NCBI GenBank assembly: GCA_963544615.1
Contig: CAUUGB010000016.1
Location: forward strand, 1 to 19,293
Direction of reading: 5' to 3'
From: CAUUGB01 sp963544615
GTDB lineage: Bacteria; Patescibacteriota; Microgenomatia; UBA1400; PJMF01
DNA: 19,293 nucleotides
A program made the position numbers and the translations under genes. Position 1 is the first letter of the stretch, and each line of letters opens with the position of its first letter. Shown here piece by piece: positions 1 through 6,444 of the stretch. The notes beneath the pieces are model-generated. The model did not search any database, was not told the origin of the DNA, and worked only from the letters and a program-made list of their open reading frames with translations.

Positions 1-1073
1 AAATCTGCTACTACCACTTGTACTAATCTTGACCACCAGGTATTACTGGCAATAGTGCGTTCAAAAGGGATAATTGCTCCTTCGGATAAAGTTAGTTTGG
101 GAGCAATGATTTTGTTAACATCGATTTTCAGCAGATTGCCTAAACCGCCACAATGCTCGCAAGCCCCAATGGGCGAGTTAAAAGAAAACAGCATTGGGGT
201 TGCGGCCTCCAGAGAAATACCGCAAAAACTACAAGAGAGATTTTCGCTAAAAAGGACATCAACCATTTCTTGTGGTTGTTCTGGAAAATCTAGGCTATGG
301 TCAAGTACAAAAGCAATCATGGCAAAACCATTAGCTTGTTTTAATGCTTCTTCTACACTAGCAGTTAAGCGAGTTTTGAAAGTTTTAAATTTATCTTGTT
401 GATTAAATTGGGCTTTGGTAATACTTAAGCGGTCAATCACAATTTCAATGGTATGGCGATTATTTTTTAGCAAACTTAAAGACTGATTAAGATTGTAAAT
501 TTGCCGGTCAATTCTTACCCGCTGGTAGCCTTTCCTTTTTAAGGAAGCTAACAGTTGAGAAAACTCACCTTTTTTATCACGGATAATCGGTGATAAAATC
601 AGTAGCCGCGTACCACTAGCAGTTAAGTGATTTTGAATTTCTCTGCTAATATGACCAATAATTTGATCAATCGATTGAGTGGAAACTTCGCGTCCACATT
701 GAGGACAATGTAGGTGTCCTACCTTAGCATAAAGTAAGCGTAAATAATCGTAAATTTCGGTAATGGTGCCCACGGTAGAGCGAGGATTGTGGCTAGTAGT
801 TTTTTGATCAATGGCAATGGCTGGAGATAAACCCTCAATACTATCTACGTCAGGTTTCTTCATAATTCCTAAAAATTGTCGGGCATAAGAAGAGAGACTT
901 TCTACATAACGACGCTGACCTTCAGCGTATAAAGTGTCAAAAGCTAAAGAACTTTTTCCTGACCCTGAAAGACCAGTAAAAACTATTAACTGATTTTTAG
1001 GCAAACTCACTTGCAAATTAGCTAAGTTGTGCTCTCTGGCTCCTTTAATGACAATCTCCTTGGCATTTTGCAT
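1..1073 (-). CDS. uvrA: UvrA, excinuclease ABC subunit A (N-terminal part, runs off the window)
   Basis: DNA-damage recognition ATPase of the UvrABC nucleotide excision repair complex, cytoplasmic. I translated the minus strand from the ATG at 1073 down to base 1, about 357 residues without a stop. Visible are the N-terminal 'IVIKGAREHNLAN' opening, the first Walker A 'GLSGSGKSS' near residue 33, the following 'YAEGQRRYVESLSSYARQFL' block and 'KKPDVDSIEGLSPAIAIDQK', all typical of UvrA. Zinc-type CxxC pairs follow (CPQC, CSFC, CEHC), the last leading into the 'GGLG' stretch. The protein is normally over 900 residues, so the C-terminal half lies beyond base 1. No clear Shine-Dalgarno precedes the ATG; an extended -10 box lies 15 nt upstream. 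It follows tRNA-Glu on the same strand. Identity is very secure. Confidence 0.97.
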   Translation of the reverse strand, partial: MQNAKEIVIKGAREHNLANLQVSLPKNQLIVFTGLSGSGKSSLAFDTLYAEGQRRYVESLSSYARQFLGIMKKPDVDSIEGLSPAIAIDQKTTSHNPRSTVGTITEIYDYLRLLYAKVGHLHCPQCGREVSTQSIDQIIGHISREIQNHLTASGTRLLILSPIIRDKKGEFSQLLASLKRKGYQRVRIDRQIYNLNQSLSLLKNNRHTIEIVIDRLSITKAQFNQQDKFKTFKTRLTASVEEALKQANGFAMIAFVLDHSLDFPEQPQEMVDVLFSENLSCSFCGISLEAATPMLFSFNSPIGACEHCGGLGNLLKIDVNKIIAPKLTLSEGAIIPFERTIASNTWWSRLVQVVVAD

Positions 1074-1088
1074 AAATTAAGAGGCAGA

Positions 1089-1097
1089 ATTATAACA
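1089..1097 (-). promoter_or_regulatory. Extended -10 promoter of uvrA
   Basis: Reads TGTTATAAT on the minus strand. It predicts a transcript start near 1082-1083, leaving a leader of about 9 nt before the uvrA ATG. No good -35 is visible. Confidence 0.55.
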
Positions 1098-1157
1098 TTT
1101 CTTGAGAAGAATTAATAGGGTGGGCAAAAACTGTTTGGAGAGAATTTAAGTTGAGGG

Positions 1158-1231
1158 TGACCCCTGCGGGATTCGAACCCGCGATCTTTTGGATGAGAAC
1201 CAAATATCCTAGACCGCTAGACGAAGGGGCC
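1158..1231 (-). tRNA. tRNA-Glu (anticodon CTC)
   Basis: A 74-nt cloverleaf on the minus strand. The acceptor stem GGCCCCT pairs with AGGGGTC (one G-U). The anticodon stem TTTGG/CCAAA closes the 7-nt loop TTCTCAT, with CTC at positions 34-36. The T arm carries GGTTCGAATCC. The discriminator is A and CCA is not encoded (the next three bases read CCC), so CCA must be added after transcription. Anticodon CTC reads GAG. Confidence 0.95.
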
Positions 1232-1244
1232 ACGAGAAAAAATT

Positions 1245-1253
1245 ATTATAACA
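1245..1253 (-). promoter_or_regulatory. Extended -10 promoter of tRNA-Glu
   Basis: TGTTATAAT on the minus strand, 13 nt before the tRNA 5' end. It predicts a 5' leader of about 7 nt. It lies back to back with the ferredoxin promoter. Confidence 0.55.
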
Positions 1254-1272
1254 TGAACTAATCTTCACTCTC

Positions 1273-1281
1273 TGCTATAAT
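1273..1281 (+). promoter_or_regulatory. Extended -10 promoter of the ferredoxin gene
   Basis: TGCTATAAT, about 30 nt before the ATG. The predicted leader of about 24 nt carries AGAAAGG some 6 nt before the ATG, one of the few clear Shine-Dalgarno sites in the window. Confidence 0.55.
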
Positions 1282-1311
1282 ACTCTTCGCCAGAAAACCA
1301 GAAAGGTAAAT

Positions 1312-1572
1312 ATGCCCAAAATTATTCATTTCCCCCAACGCTGCATTGGCTGTCTAGCTTGTACTAGTATTGCCCCAGAACATTTTGAGGTAGACAGTGA
1401 AACTGGTAAATCACGTTTGATTGATGGACAAGCAGATGGAGAAACTTTTTGCAAACAAGTTGAGAGGGTGCCTGAACTTTTAGTAGAAACATGCCCTGCT
1501 CAAGCAATTGAAGTACAGCCAGATAAAGACAAGCAACAGCCGGCTGACTCCAAGCCAAATAAATCAAATTAA
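1312..1572 (+). CDS. Single [4Fe-4S] ferredoxin
   Basis: Small soluble electron carrier of 86 residues. The cluster ligands are C11-x2-C14-x2-C17 ('CIGCLAC') and the remote C61 followed by proline ('TCPAQAI'), the single-cluster ferredoxin pattern. The second CxxCxxC set of 2[4Fe-4S] ferredoxins is absent. C47 is an extra, non-motif cysteine. The C-terminal 17 residues are a polar tail rich in K, P, D and N. The start is supported by an AGAAAGG ribosome site. The gene converges on mscS and the two stop codons overlap by 4 bp (TTAA read both ways). The redox partner cannot be told from context, as no oxidoreductase gene is nearby. Confidence 0.9.
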   Translation: MPKIIHFPQRCIGCLACTSIAPEHFEVDSETGKSRLIDGQADGETFCKQVERVPELLVETCPAQAIEVQPDKDKQQPADSKPNKSN

Positions 1573-2657
1573 TTTTTAGCTATTTCTAAATTAGGAAAGC
1601 GCACCAATTCTAAATTGAGTTGCTCAATGAGAGCTAAAATTTTGAGCAAAATTTTTTCACGATAAGCTAAGTGTTGATAATAATTATGCTCGCCGGGTAA
1701 ATAAATAAAACTATAAATTAACTGAAATTCCAAACCGGTGGCACTTAAACTAGCTAAACAAGCACTGCGCAGCTGCACTCGTTCACTCAGGAGTTTGTCG
1801 GCAAAAATTTCTTTAAGTCCCGCTATTACTTGAGCGGTTTTTTGAGGATTAGCTGTTGGGGAAAGATAAAATTTTAAAGCGACTCGACGTTTTTTAACGC
1901 TGCGATAATTTTGAATGATGCCATTGATAAGCTGATGATTGGCAATAATTAACTCATTGCCTTTTAGGGCTTGAATTTTGGTAGTGCGCATTCTAATGGT
2001 TTTAATCACTCCTTCATAACCATTAAAAACTATGTAGTCACCCACCGCAAAAGCTCTATCAACGTAAATGGAAAAAAAGGCAAACACATCTTTGAGAATA
2101 TTTTGAAAAGAAAAAGCCACAATAATACTGGCAATTCCCAACCCTCCCAGTAATGCTTGAGTATCAACTTGGGAAATTTGTAAAATTAACAAAATTGCCA
2201 AAAGCCACATGCCAATGGCACTCACCACTCTGACAAAATTGGTCACTGTGGTTACTGCTTCATCAGAAGCTCCTTTGGAATGCAAATATACTCTTACAGC
2301 ATTAACTAGCGCTAGTTGCAAGCCAAAAATAACAAAAACTAACATCACCAAAAAATAAAATATCGCCACTGCCATAAAAAACTTTTTAGGTAAAGGCAAA
2401 AGTAAAAAGGCAAAAAAAACTCCGTTCAAAACTATTACCGGCACACTTATGCGGCACATTAAATTAAGCCACAATTTGAATTGACCATTTCTAAATTTAC
2501 GCTCTAAAAAAACTAGTATAAAAATGCCTAAATATTTAGCTGAAAATAAACTTGAGCTCACAAAAATACCCAAAAGAAGTGCTAAGGGAATAAGATCGCT
2601 AGTTTCTAAACCTGCCTGCAAAAAAAAACGGGGTAAATTAAACAAAAAATCCCACAT
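1569..2657 (-). CDS. MscS-family small-conductance mechanosensitive channel
   Basis: Inner-membrane channel that opens on membrane tension and releases solutes after hypo-osmotic shock. 362 residues. About four hydrophobic segments precede the pore helix: roughly residues 22-50, 70-90, 93-125 and 145-165. The MscS signature runs from 'ALLGGLGIASIIVAFSFQ' through 'DVFAFFSIYVDRAFAVGDYI' to the beta domain with 'GVIKTIRMRTTKI' and 'NELIIANHQLING'. A C-terminal alpha/beta cytosolic domain follows. It is longer than E. coli MscS because of the extra N-terminal helices, as in many YbdG/YnaI-like members. A TTGACT-17-TATAAT promoter lies just upstream. It is divergent from the thermonuclease gene and convergent with ferredoxin. 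Confidence 0.93.
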   Translation of the reverse strand: MWDFLFNLPRFFLQAGLETSDLIPLALLLGIFVSSSLFSAKYLGIFILVFLERKFRNGQFKLWLNLMCRISVPVIVLNGVFFAFLLLPLPKKFFMAVAIFYFLVMLVFVIFGLQLALVNAVRVYLHSKGASDEAVTTVTNFVRVVSAIGMWLLAILLILQISQVDTQALLGGLGIASIIVAFSFQNILKDVFAFFSIYVDRAFAVGDYIVFNGYEGVIKTIRMRTTKIQALKGNELIIANHQLINGIIQNYRSVKKRRVALKFYLSPTANPQKTAQVIAGLKEIFADKLLSERVQLRSACLASLSATGLEFQLIYSFIYLPGEHNYYQHLAYREKILLKILALIEQLNLELVRFPNLEIAKN

Positions 2658-2669
2658 AAAAACACCTAA

Positions 2670-2698
2670 ATTATAAAAAATAATTCAGACAAAGTCAA
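2670..2698 (-). promoter_or_regulatory. Promoter of the mscS-like gene
   Basis: Minus-strand -35 TTGACT (2693-2698), 17-bp spacer, -10 TATAAT (2670-2675). The -10 is 12 nt from the ATG, giving a leader of only about 6 nt. Confidence 0.65.
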
Positions 2699-2833
2699 AA
2701 ATAAAGCAGCTGTTTCTTGCTTACTTTAGTCAAAGTGCTAGGTAGTGCTTTTACTTTTGCTTTTACCGCCATTCTTGCGTTAACGATAAAGATATTATCT
2801 TAAGTTTCGTTACTGTATAAAAATATTTTTGAG

Positions 2834-2839
2834 TATAAT
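2834..2839 (+). promoter_or_regulatory. -10 box of the thermonuclease gene
   Basis: TATAAT 24 nt before the ATG. The only -35 candidate is a poor TTACTG at 2810-2815. The leader of about 18 nt shows no Shine-Dalgarno. Confidence 0.4.
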
Positions 2840-2863
2840 GAAGTTTAAAAGCCAAAAGTTAAA

Positions 2864-3622
2864 ATGAAAAATAAACATCGACAAAAAATTTTTACTACTT
2901 TGCTGAGTTTGCTGTTGCTGAGTTTTTTAGCAATTAGAGCTCAATGGCACGGCAGTAGCTTGTTTACCCAAATTTTACCTAGTTACACTAATCAAGCAGT
3001 TACCACTCCTACTTCAACTATTGCATCTGTTGGTAGTCAATTGGCAACTCCAGCTACTTTGTTGTCAGGAGAGCGCGCGGTGGTTGCTAAAGTGATTGAT
3101 GGTGACACCATTGAACTTGCCGATGGTCGCAAGTTGCGCTATATTGGTATTGATACTCCAGAAACAGTCGATCCACGTCGGGCGGTGGGTTGTTTTGGAC
3201 CACAAGCGAGTGCTAAAAATCGCGAACTGGTTTTAGGTAAAGAAGTCATACTGGAAAAAGATGTTAGCGATACCGATCGCTACGGCCGGCTCTTGCGCTA
3301 TGTTTATCTTGATGGAGTCATGATTAATGATTTGTTAGTGCGCTTTGGTTTTGCTCAGGCTAGTAGTTATCCTCCAGACATTAAATATCAAGAAAAATTT
3401 CGCACTAGTCAAGCACAAGCCAAACAAGAACAACTGGGAATTTGGGGACAAGCATGCGCTTTGTCTCCTCAACAATCAAGCCAACCTGCTACCGGCACCA
3501 ACATCACTTGTCCTACCAGTTGTCGGCAGGCGGCAGCAATGGGAATGCAGCAAATTGAAAAAAATCACCCCTGTTACCATAGTTCTCTTGACGGTGATGG
3601 TGATGGCATCGCTTGTGAGTAA
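2864..3622 (+). CDS. Secreted thermonuclease (SNase fold) with C-terminal Excalibur domain
   Basis: Calcium-dependent phosphodiesterase expected outside the membrane, cutting DNA or RNA. 252 residues: a basic start and hydrophobic signal or anchor (about residues 10-24), a low-complexity Thr/Ser/Ala linker to about residue 70, then the staphylococcal nuclease domain (about 71-200). Catalytic features are visible: 'VIDGDTIEL' with D81, R92 in 'LRYIGIDTPE' with D97, T98 and E100, and R142 in 'DRYGRLLRY', matching R35, D40, E43 and R87 of staphylococcal nuclease. Residues about 216-252 form an Excalibur Ca-binding module with paired cysteines and the closing 'DGDGDGIACE'. In a nucleotide-auxotrophic symbiont such an enzyme would help scavenge nucleic acid; that role is inference. 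Confidence 0.93.
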   Translation: MKNKHRQKIFTTLLSLLLLSFLAIRAQWHGSSLFTQILPSYTNQAVTTPTSTIASVGSQLATPATLLSGERAVVAKVIDGDTIELADGRKLRYIGIDTPETVDPRRAVGCFGPQASAKNRELVLGKEVILEKDVSDTDRYGRLLRYVYLDGVMINDLLVRFGFAQASSYPPDIKYQEKFRTSQAQAKQEQLGIWGQACALSPQQSSQPATGTNITCPTSCRQAAAMGMQQIEKNHPCYHSSLDGDGDGIACE

Positions 3623-3633
3623 TATCTAATTTA

Positions 3634-3642
3634 TGCTATAAT
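3634..3642 (+). promoter_or_regulatory. Extended -10 promoter of the 3673 gene
   Basis: TGCTATAAT immediately after the thermonuclease stop. Predicted transcript start is near 3649. This leaves about 8 nt to the ATG at 3658 or about 23 nt to the ATG at 3673. Confidence 0.5.
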
Positions 3643-3672
3643 TTAGTTGCTGTAAAGATGTGCAGCTGTATT

Positions 3673-4074
3673 ATGGAGAAAAAATTTCAGTTAAGACATA
3701 TTTTTTCTTGTTATCGCCAAGAGTTGCTAACTTTTTTGGCTTTTGCTTTGTTAGGCATGGGGATTGGTCTTTATTTGGGTAAAAACATGACGCTTTTTTA
3801 TCAATACCGTCTGAAAGCCAAAATGAGTCAAGATGACGCTGCTTGCTTGCAACAGTTAGCACAAATTATGGTATTGCCGGAAGAAAATCCAGTTATGAGC
3901 CAAATTGTTGATGTGAGCACTCTTAAAGATAAACCCTTTTTTACTCAAGCCCAAAATGGGGATAAAATAGTTTTATATCAACAAGCTCAAAAAGCAATTT
4001 TGTATCGCCCCGCCACCAGACAAGTGGTGGAAGTAATGCCTTTAACTATGGATAGTAGTGGGGTAGGTTTTTAG
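3673..4074 (+). CDS. Conserved single-pass membrane protein of unknown function
   Basis: 133 residues from the ATG at 3673; an in-frame ATG at 3658 would add five residues (MCSCI). I prefer 3673 because 'MEKKFQLRHIF' is a natural cytoplasmic lead into the single membrane helix (about residues 18-36, 'FLAFALLGMGIGLYLG'). The outside part carries 'LPEENP', 'LKDKPFFTQAQNGDKIVLYQQAQKAILYRP' (split here: the FF-AQNGDK core and the AILYRP end) and 'VVEVMPLTM'. I recall this FF..A.NGDK..Y..A.KAILYRP..N/R pattern from many uncharacterised Patescibacteria proteins, often with a transmembrane anchor. No catalytic motif is visible. Its own promoter and two possible terminators suggest a single-gene transcript. 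Function unknown. Confidence 0.8.
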   Translation: MEKKFQLRHIFSCYRQELLTFLAFALLGMGIGLYLGKNMTLFYQYRLKAKMSQDDAACLQQLAQIMVLPEENPVMSQIVDVSTLKDKPFFTQAQNGDKIVLYQQAQKAILYRPATRQVVEVMPLTMDSSGVGF

Positions 4075-4104
4075 ATTTGTTGAGGTTTGTTAGTACTTCA
4101 ATTA

Positions 4105-4123
4105 CTCCGCTGGAGATTTTTTT
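4105..4123 (+). terminator. Possible intrinsic terminator after the 3673 gene
   Basis: CTCC-GCT-GGAG hairpin (4105-4115) followed by A and seven T (4117-4123). The stem is only 4 bp, but position and T-run fit. Confidence 0.45.
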
Positions 4124-4126
4124 GCT

Positions 4127-4152
4127 GGCGAGGATATTTTCGCCATGTTTTT
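4127..4152 (+). terminator. Second possible terminator, tandem to the first
   Basis: GGCGA (4127-4131) pairs with TCGCC (4140-4144), then ATGTTTTT. It could back up the first terminator and shield tRNA-Tyr from opposing transcription. Confidence 0.35.
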
Positions 4153-4159
4153 GCTGCAG

Positions 4160-4242
4160 TGCTAGGTGGAGGATTCGAACCTCCGTAGCCAAATGGCAGC
4201 AGATTTACAGTCTGCCCTCGTTGACCGCTTGAGTAACCTAGC
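4160..4242 (-). tRNA. tRNA-Tyr (anticodon GTA)
   Basis: An 83-nt tRNA on the minus strand with a long variable arm, as expected for bacterial tRNA-Tyr. Acceptor GCTAGGT pairs with ACCTAGC, discriminator A, T arm GGTTCGAATCC, anticodon loop CTGTAAA with GTA. CCA is not encoded (next bases read CTG). The 5' end lies 8 nt after the closing stem of a folded RNA on the same strand. No separate tRNA promoter is visible between them, so it is probably made by read-through from 4418-4426. Confidence 0.95.
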
Positions 4243-4250
4243 AAAAAGTT

Positions 4251-4411
4251 TGACCCTTGAGCGTGAGAAAGGCCTTATTTCCCTGGTTTAACCCAGGTGG
4301 GCAGAGTGCAATTTAATCCACGAACTAAATTGACAACTCATCAGCCCGAAAGAAATAATATTCGGGAAAATATTTGTCCTTTCTCACACTCAAGAGTCAA
4401 AATAAAGAGCT
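4251..4411 (-). ncRNA. Structured RNA of unknown class directly upstream of tRNA-Tyr
   Basis: Minus-strand transcript predicted to start near 4411. Closing stem P1 is 4378-4399 with 4251-4272, 22 continuous pairs in the RNA. Two of them (4395/4255 and 4388/4262) are U-G on the minus strand but A/C mismatches on the plus strand, which sets the strand. After a 3x5 internal loop, 4368-4372 pairs with 4276-4280. Inside are three hairpins. P2 is 4361-4366/4345-4350 (CCCGAA/TTCGGG, 10-nt loop). P3 is 4336-4339/4304-4307 plus 4326-4331/4310-4315. P4 is 4293-4297/4282-4286 (CCTGG/CCAGG). P1 is followed by AACTTTTT and then the first base of tRNA-Tyr, so P1 plus the T-run could act as a partial terminator. 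There is no open reading frame of note. I do not recognise it: not tmRNA, RNase P, SRP RNA or a T-box by motif. A 6S-like RNA or tRNA-operon leader remains possible. Confidence 0.65.
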
Positions 4412-4417
4412 GAATTG

Positions 4418-4426
4418 ATTATATCA
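4418..4426 (-). promoter_or_regulatory. Extended -10 promoter of the structured RNA / tRNA-Tyr unit
   Basis: TGATATAAT on the minus strand, 12 nt downstream of the preceding gene's stop. Predicted start is A 4411 or G 4410, about 12 nt before stem P1 begins. Confidence 0.6.
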
Positions 4427-4438
4427 CAAGCAAAAAAC

Positions 4439-5413
4439 TTAAAGACAATGGTGATAAATACTTTCAGGAATACTACTGCGCTCCATTTGTGCACATGAAA
4501 AAGGCTCACTGCCACCTGCTACTAGCTCCATTCCAGACAAAGTTTGATGATACAAACCTACCATGGCTCCAAATTCAACCCTAAACCAGTCGCCATCCTG
4601 ACTCACGTTGTACACAGTCATATCGGGAACTCTCCAAGCAGGATTGGTGAGATTAAGAGAGTGTAAAAATGGGGCTGTTTGTTGGTAAGCTGGTGCATAA
4701 GATGGACTGCAAGAAAGTTCTAAGCGTTGATAAGCAAGTAAGTCTGCTTGTTTATCAATTCGTCCAAAGCCGGCAATTAAACTGCACCTGGTTTCATTGC
4801 GCACAAAAATAGCCACACAATTATTATAAGGGTCGTAGGCTTCAGACACAGGACAAGTAGCAAACTCACTTTGTTTATAACCCAGGTTGGTCATTAGTTT
4901 AGCAATCTCTTTACCAATTTTGCCGAGGATGCGGTTCTTACTGGCGGGATGGGGAGTCACTCCCGGATTAATGTTGTCAGGAGTATCTACTTGATTGGTA
5001 ACTAGCTGAATACCGTAAGTTTTAGCATTTGGCAATCTAAGGCGGTATTGCTCTTTATCTGAGCGCCACCACATCACATCATTAACAAAAATTCCATCAG
5101 TTAAATCTTTTTCCTCAAACTCAGAGGCAAATTTTTTTTTAATTTGCGCAGCCACATAAGAGGTGGGATCGGCATAATTTTGTTCGTCTGGATTTGATTG
5201 ATTTTCGCTTTCATCGTCAATTACGGTCAATGTGTTTGGAGTTTTAATTTGCGCATTTTCTCCGCCCCAAAGACCATGGGAAAAATCAGCGATAGCACTT
5301 TGCAAAAAATTGTCTTTACCTTGATTAACTTGAGCTTTGAAATAAGCAGTGGAAACGATAATAGCCAGGAGAAAGCAAATTAAAACCACACTACTAGGAG
5401 CGTCCTTATACAT
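4439..5413 (-). CDS. Exported or membrane-anchored cysteine-containing protein, unknown function
   Basis: 324 residues. A short N-terminal stretch and hydrophobic helix (about residues 7-27, 'SSVVLICFLLAIIVSTAY') act as signal or anchor. The rest is soluble and probably extracytoplasmic, with an acidic, low-complexity linker around residues 60-85. Six cysteines lie in the C-terminal 140 residues (C187, C199, C210, C235, C307, C323), an even number suiting disulfides outside the cell. The order 'FATCPVSEAYDPYNNC', 'NETRC', 'LELSC' and 'EPFSC' gives no family I can name. It has a strong promoter of its own (TTGACA-17-TACAAT) only 8 nt from the ATG, so the mRNA is nearly leaderless. It lies downstream of the Fic/propeller operon but is separately promoted. 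Coding is secure from length and composition; function unknown. Confidence 0.78.
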   Translation of the reverse strand: MYKDAPSSVVLICFLLAIIVSTAYFKAQVNQGKDNFLQSAIADFSHGLWGGENAQIKTPNTLTVIDDESENQSNPDEQNYADPTSYVAAQIKKKFASEFEEKDLTDGIFVNDVMWWRSDKEQYRLRLPNAKTYGIQLVTNQVDTPDNINPGVTPHPASKNRILGKIGKEIAKLMTNLGYKQSEFATCPVSEAYDPYNNCVAIFVRNETRCSLIAGFGRIDKQADLLAYQRLELSCSPSYAPAYQQTAPFLHSLNLTNPAWRVPDMTVYNVSQDGDWFRVEFGAMVGLYHQTLSGMELVAGGSEPFSCAQMERSSIPESIYHHCL

Positions 5414-5421
5414 ATCCCATA

Positions 5422-5450
5422 ATTGTATATGCTAAACATACTTTTGTCAA
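5422..5450 (-). promoter_or_regulatory. Promoter of the 4439-5413 gene
   Basis: Minus-strand -35 TTGACA (5445-5450, consensus), 17-bp spacer, -10 TACAAT (5422-5427). The ATG is 8 nt past the -10, implying a leader of about 2 nt. Confidence 0.7.
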
Positions 5451-5477
5451 TATAAATATACCAATATATCGCTATAT

Positions 5478-6443
5478 TTACTCAGGAAAAGTGGCAGTGA
5501 GTTGATATAACTTGCCTTCACTCACGACTACATAGTTTTGTAACTGTTCATCAAAATATAGGCAGCTGGCATGAGCCAAAAGAGGGTTAGTTTGCTGCCA
5601 AATTAGCTCACCTTTGGTGTTGGCTATCATAATGGTAGCAGTTTGCGGGCAAACAATTGCTAGTTGCTCCTTTTGACCAGTAATAAGCAATTTCCCTGGT
5701 AATTCCGGTGATGGCATTAATTGCCAGTTGGTTGGCTGTCCTCGAGCGAGACGCTGCAACTTGTTTTGCCAAGCAGCATACACATAATCGCTAATATAAA
5801 TTCCTTGTGGGGAAAATTTTTCTTCTTGCTCTGGAGCTAACCAAGATGTCCAGTTTTCATATTTACCAGCGGCATTAAAATTGAGGCGCTTAAAAATTCC
5901 TTGACCGGTTAAATACAAATTACCGCCAAAAGTGTGCAAACCACTTACTGGTAGGGAGAGCAAATCATCAGTTAAACGTTGCCAATTTTTTTGTCGTAAA
6001 TCATAACGATACACTGCATCTGTGTAAACAAAAATTGCCAAACTATCAATTGCTAAGGCCTGAGCGGGGGACGTTGGTGGTAAAGTGATTTGTTCAAAGC
6101 GTTTGTGGGTATTGTCATAATAAATTAATTTTTGTGCGGTGGTGTCTAAAAAAGCTACCCAATTTGTTTGACTTATACTGCCACAATGTTGGGGGAAAAT
6201 ATTTTCTCCAGTAAAAGATAAATCATAAATTTGCTGCCATAAGCTTTGACTTTGCTGCTCACTCTTGGGAGTGGAGGTGGGTTTGGTACTCAATTGTGCA
6301 GAAGAAAAAAACTGCCAATTAAATCCCATGATGAGTAATAAAATAGCCACACTTAAAGCCAACATTGCCAGTAATTGTCTGGGGAATAAGAGTTTAATTT
6401 TTGCCCAGAAAATTTTTTGGTGAAAAAATTTACCTTGGTGCAT
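5478..6443 (-). CDS. Membrane-anchored protein with a propeller-like outer domain
   Basis: 321 residues. Basic, aromatic cytoplasmic N-terminus, one membrane helix (about residues 24-46), a Ser/Thr/Pro/Gln linker (about 48-68), then a domain of short repeating strands: 'WVAFLDTTAQKLIYYD', 'LAIFVYTDAVYRYDLRQKNW', 'LYLTGQGIFKRLNF', 'YVYAAWQNKLQRLARG', 'TIMIANTKGELIW' and 'NYVVVSEGKLYQL'. The spacing of about 40 residues and 'I-Y-D / R-Y-D / K-R-L' strand ends suggest a beta-propeller, but I see no family signature such as WD40 or NHL. The ATG lies 1 nt after the Fic stop (TAAAATG), so the two are translated together. It could be a surface sensor or adhesion protein working with Fic; that is inference. 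Confidence 0.75.
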   Translation of the reverse strand: MHQGKFFHQKIFWAKIKLLFPRQLLAMLALSVAILLLIMGFNWQFFSSAQLSTKPTSTPKSEQQSQSLWQQIYDLSFTGENIFPQHCGSISQTNWVAFLDTTAQKLIYYDNTHKRFEQITLPPTSPAQALAIDSLAIFVYTDAVYRYDLRQKNWQRLTDDLLSLPVSGLHTFGGNLYLTGQGIFKRLNFNAAGKYENWTSWLAPEQEEKFSPQGIYISDYVYAAWQNKLQRLARGQPTNWQLMPSPELPGKLLITGQKEQLAIVCPQTATIMIANTKGELIWQQTNPLLAHASCLYFDEQLQNYVVVSEGKLYQLTATFPE

Positions 6444-6444
6444 T

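Noticed and set aside
55..402. Plus-strand open frame of 115 codons
   Set aside because: It lies antisense within uvrA, whose minus-strand frame is unmistakable.
4281..4366. Hammerhead ribozyme: the RNA's minus strand has CTGATGAG directly after a perfect stem, and a GAAA further on
   Set aside because: The stem that would be stem II ends 24 bases before the GAAA, with another hairpin between, and the bases next to the would-be cleavage site do not pair with those after GAAA. The core does not fit.
4251..4411. tmRNA, RNase P RNA, SRP RNA, T-box leader or retron RNA
   Set aside because: Too short for the first two; no SRP tetraloop motif, no T-box GGNACC-type sequence, and no reverse transcriptase gene nearby. 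A 6S-like RNA is not excluded.
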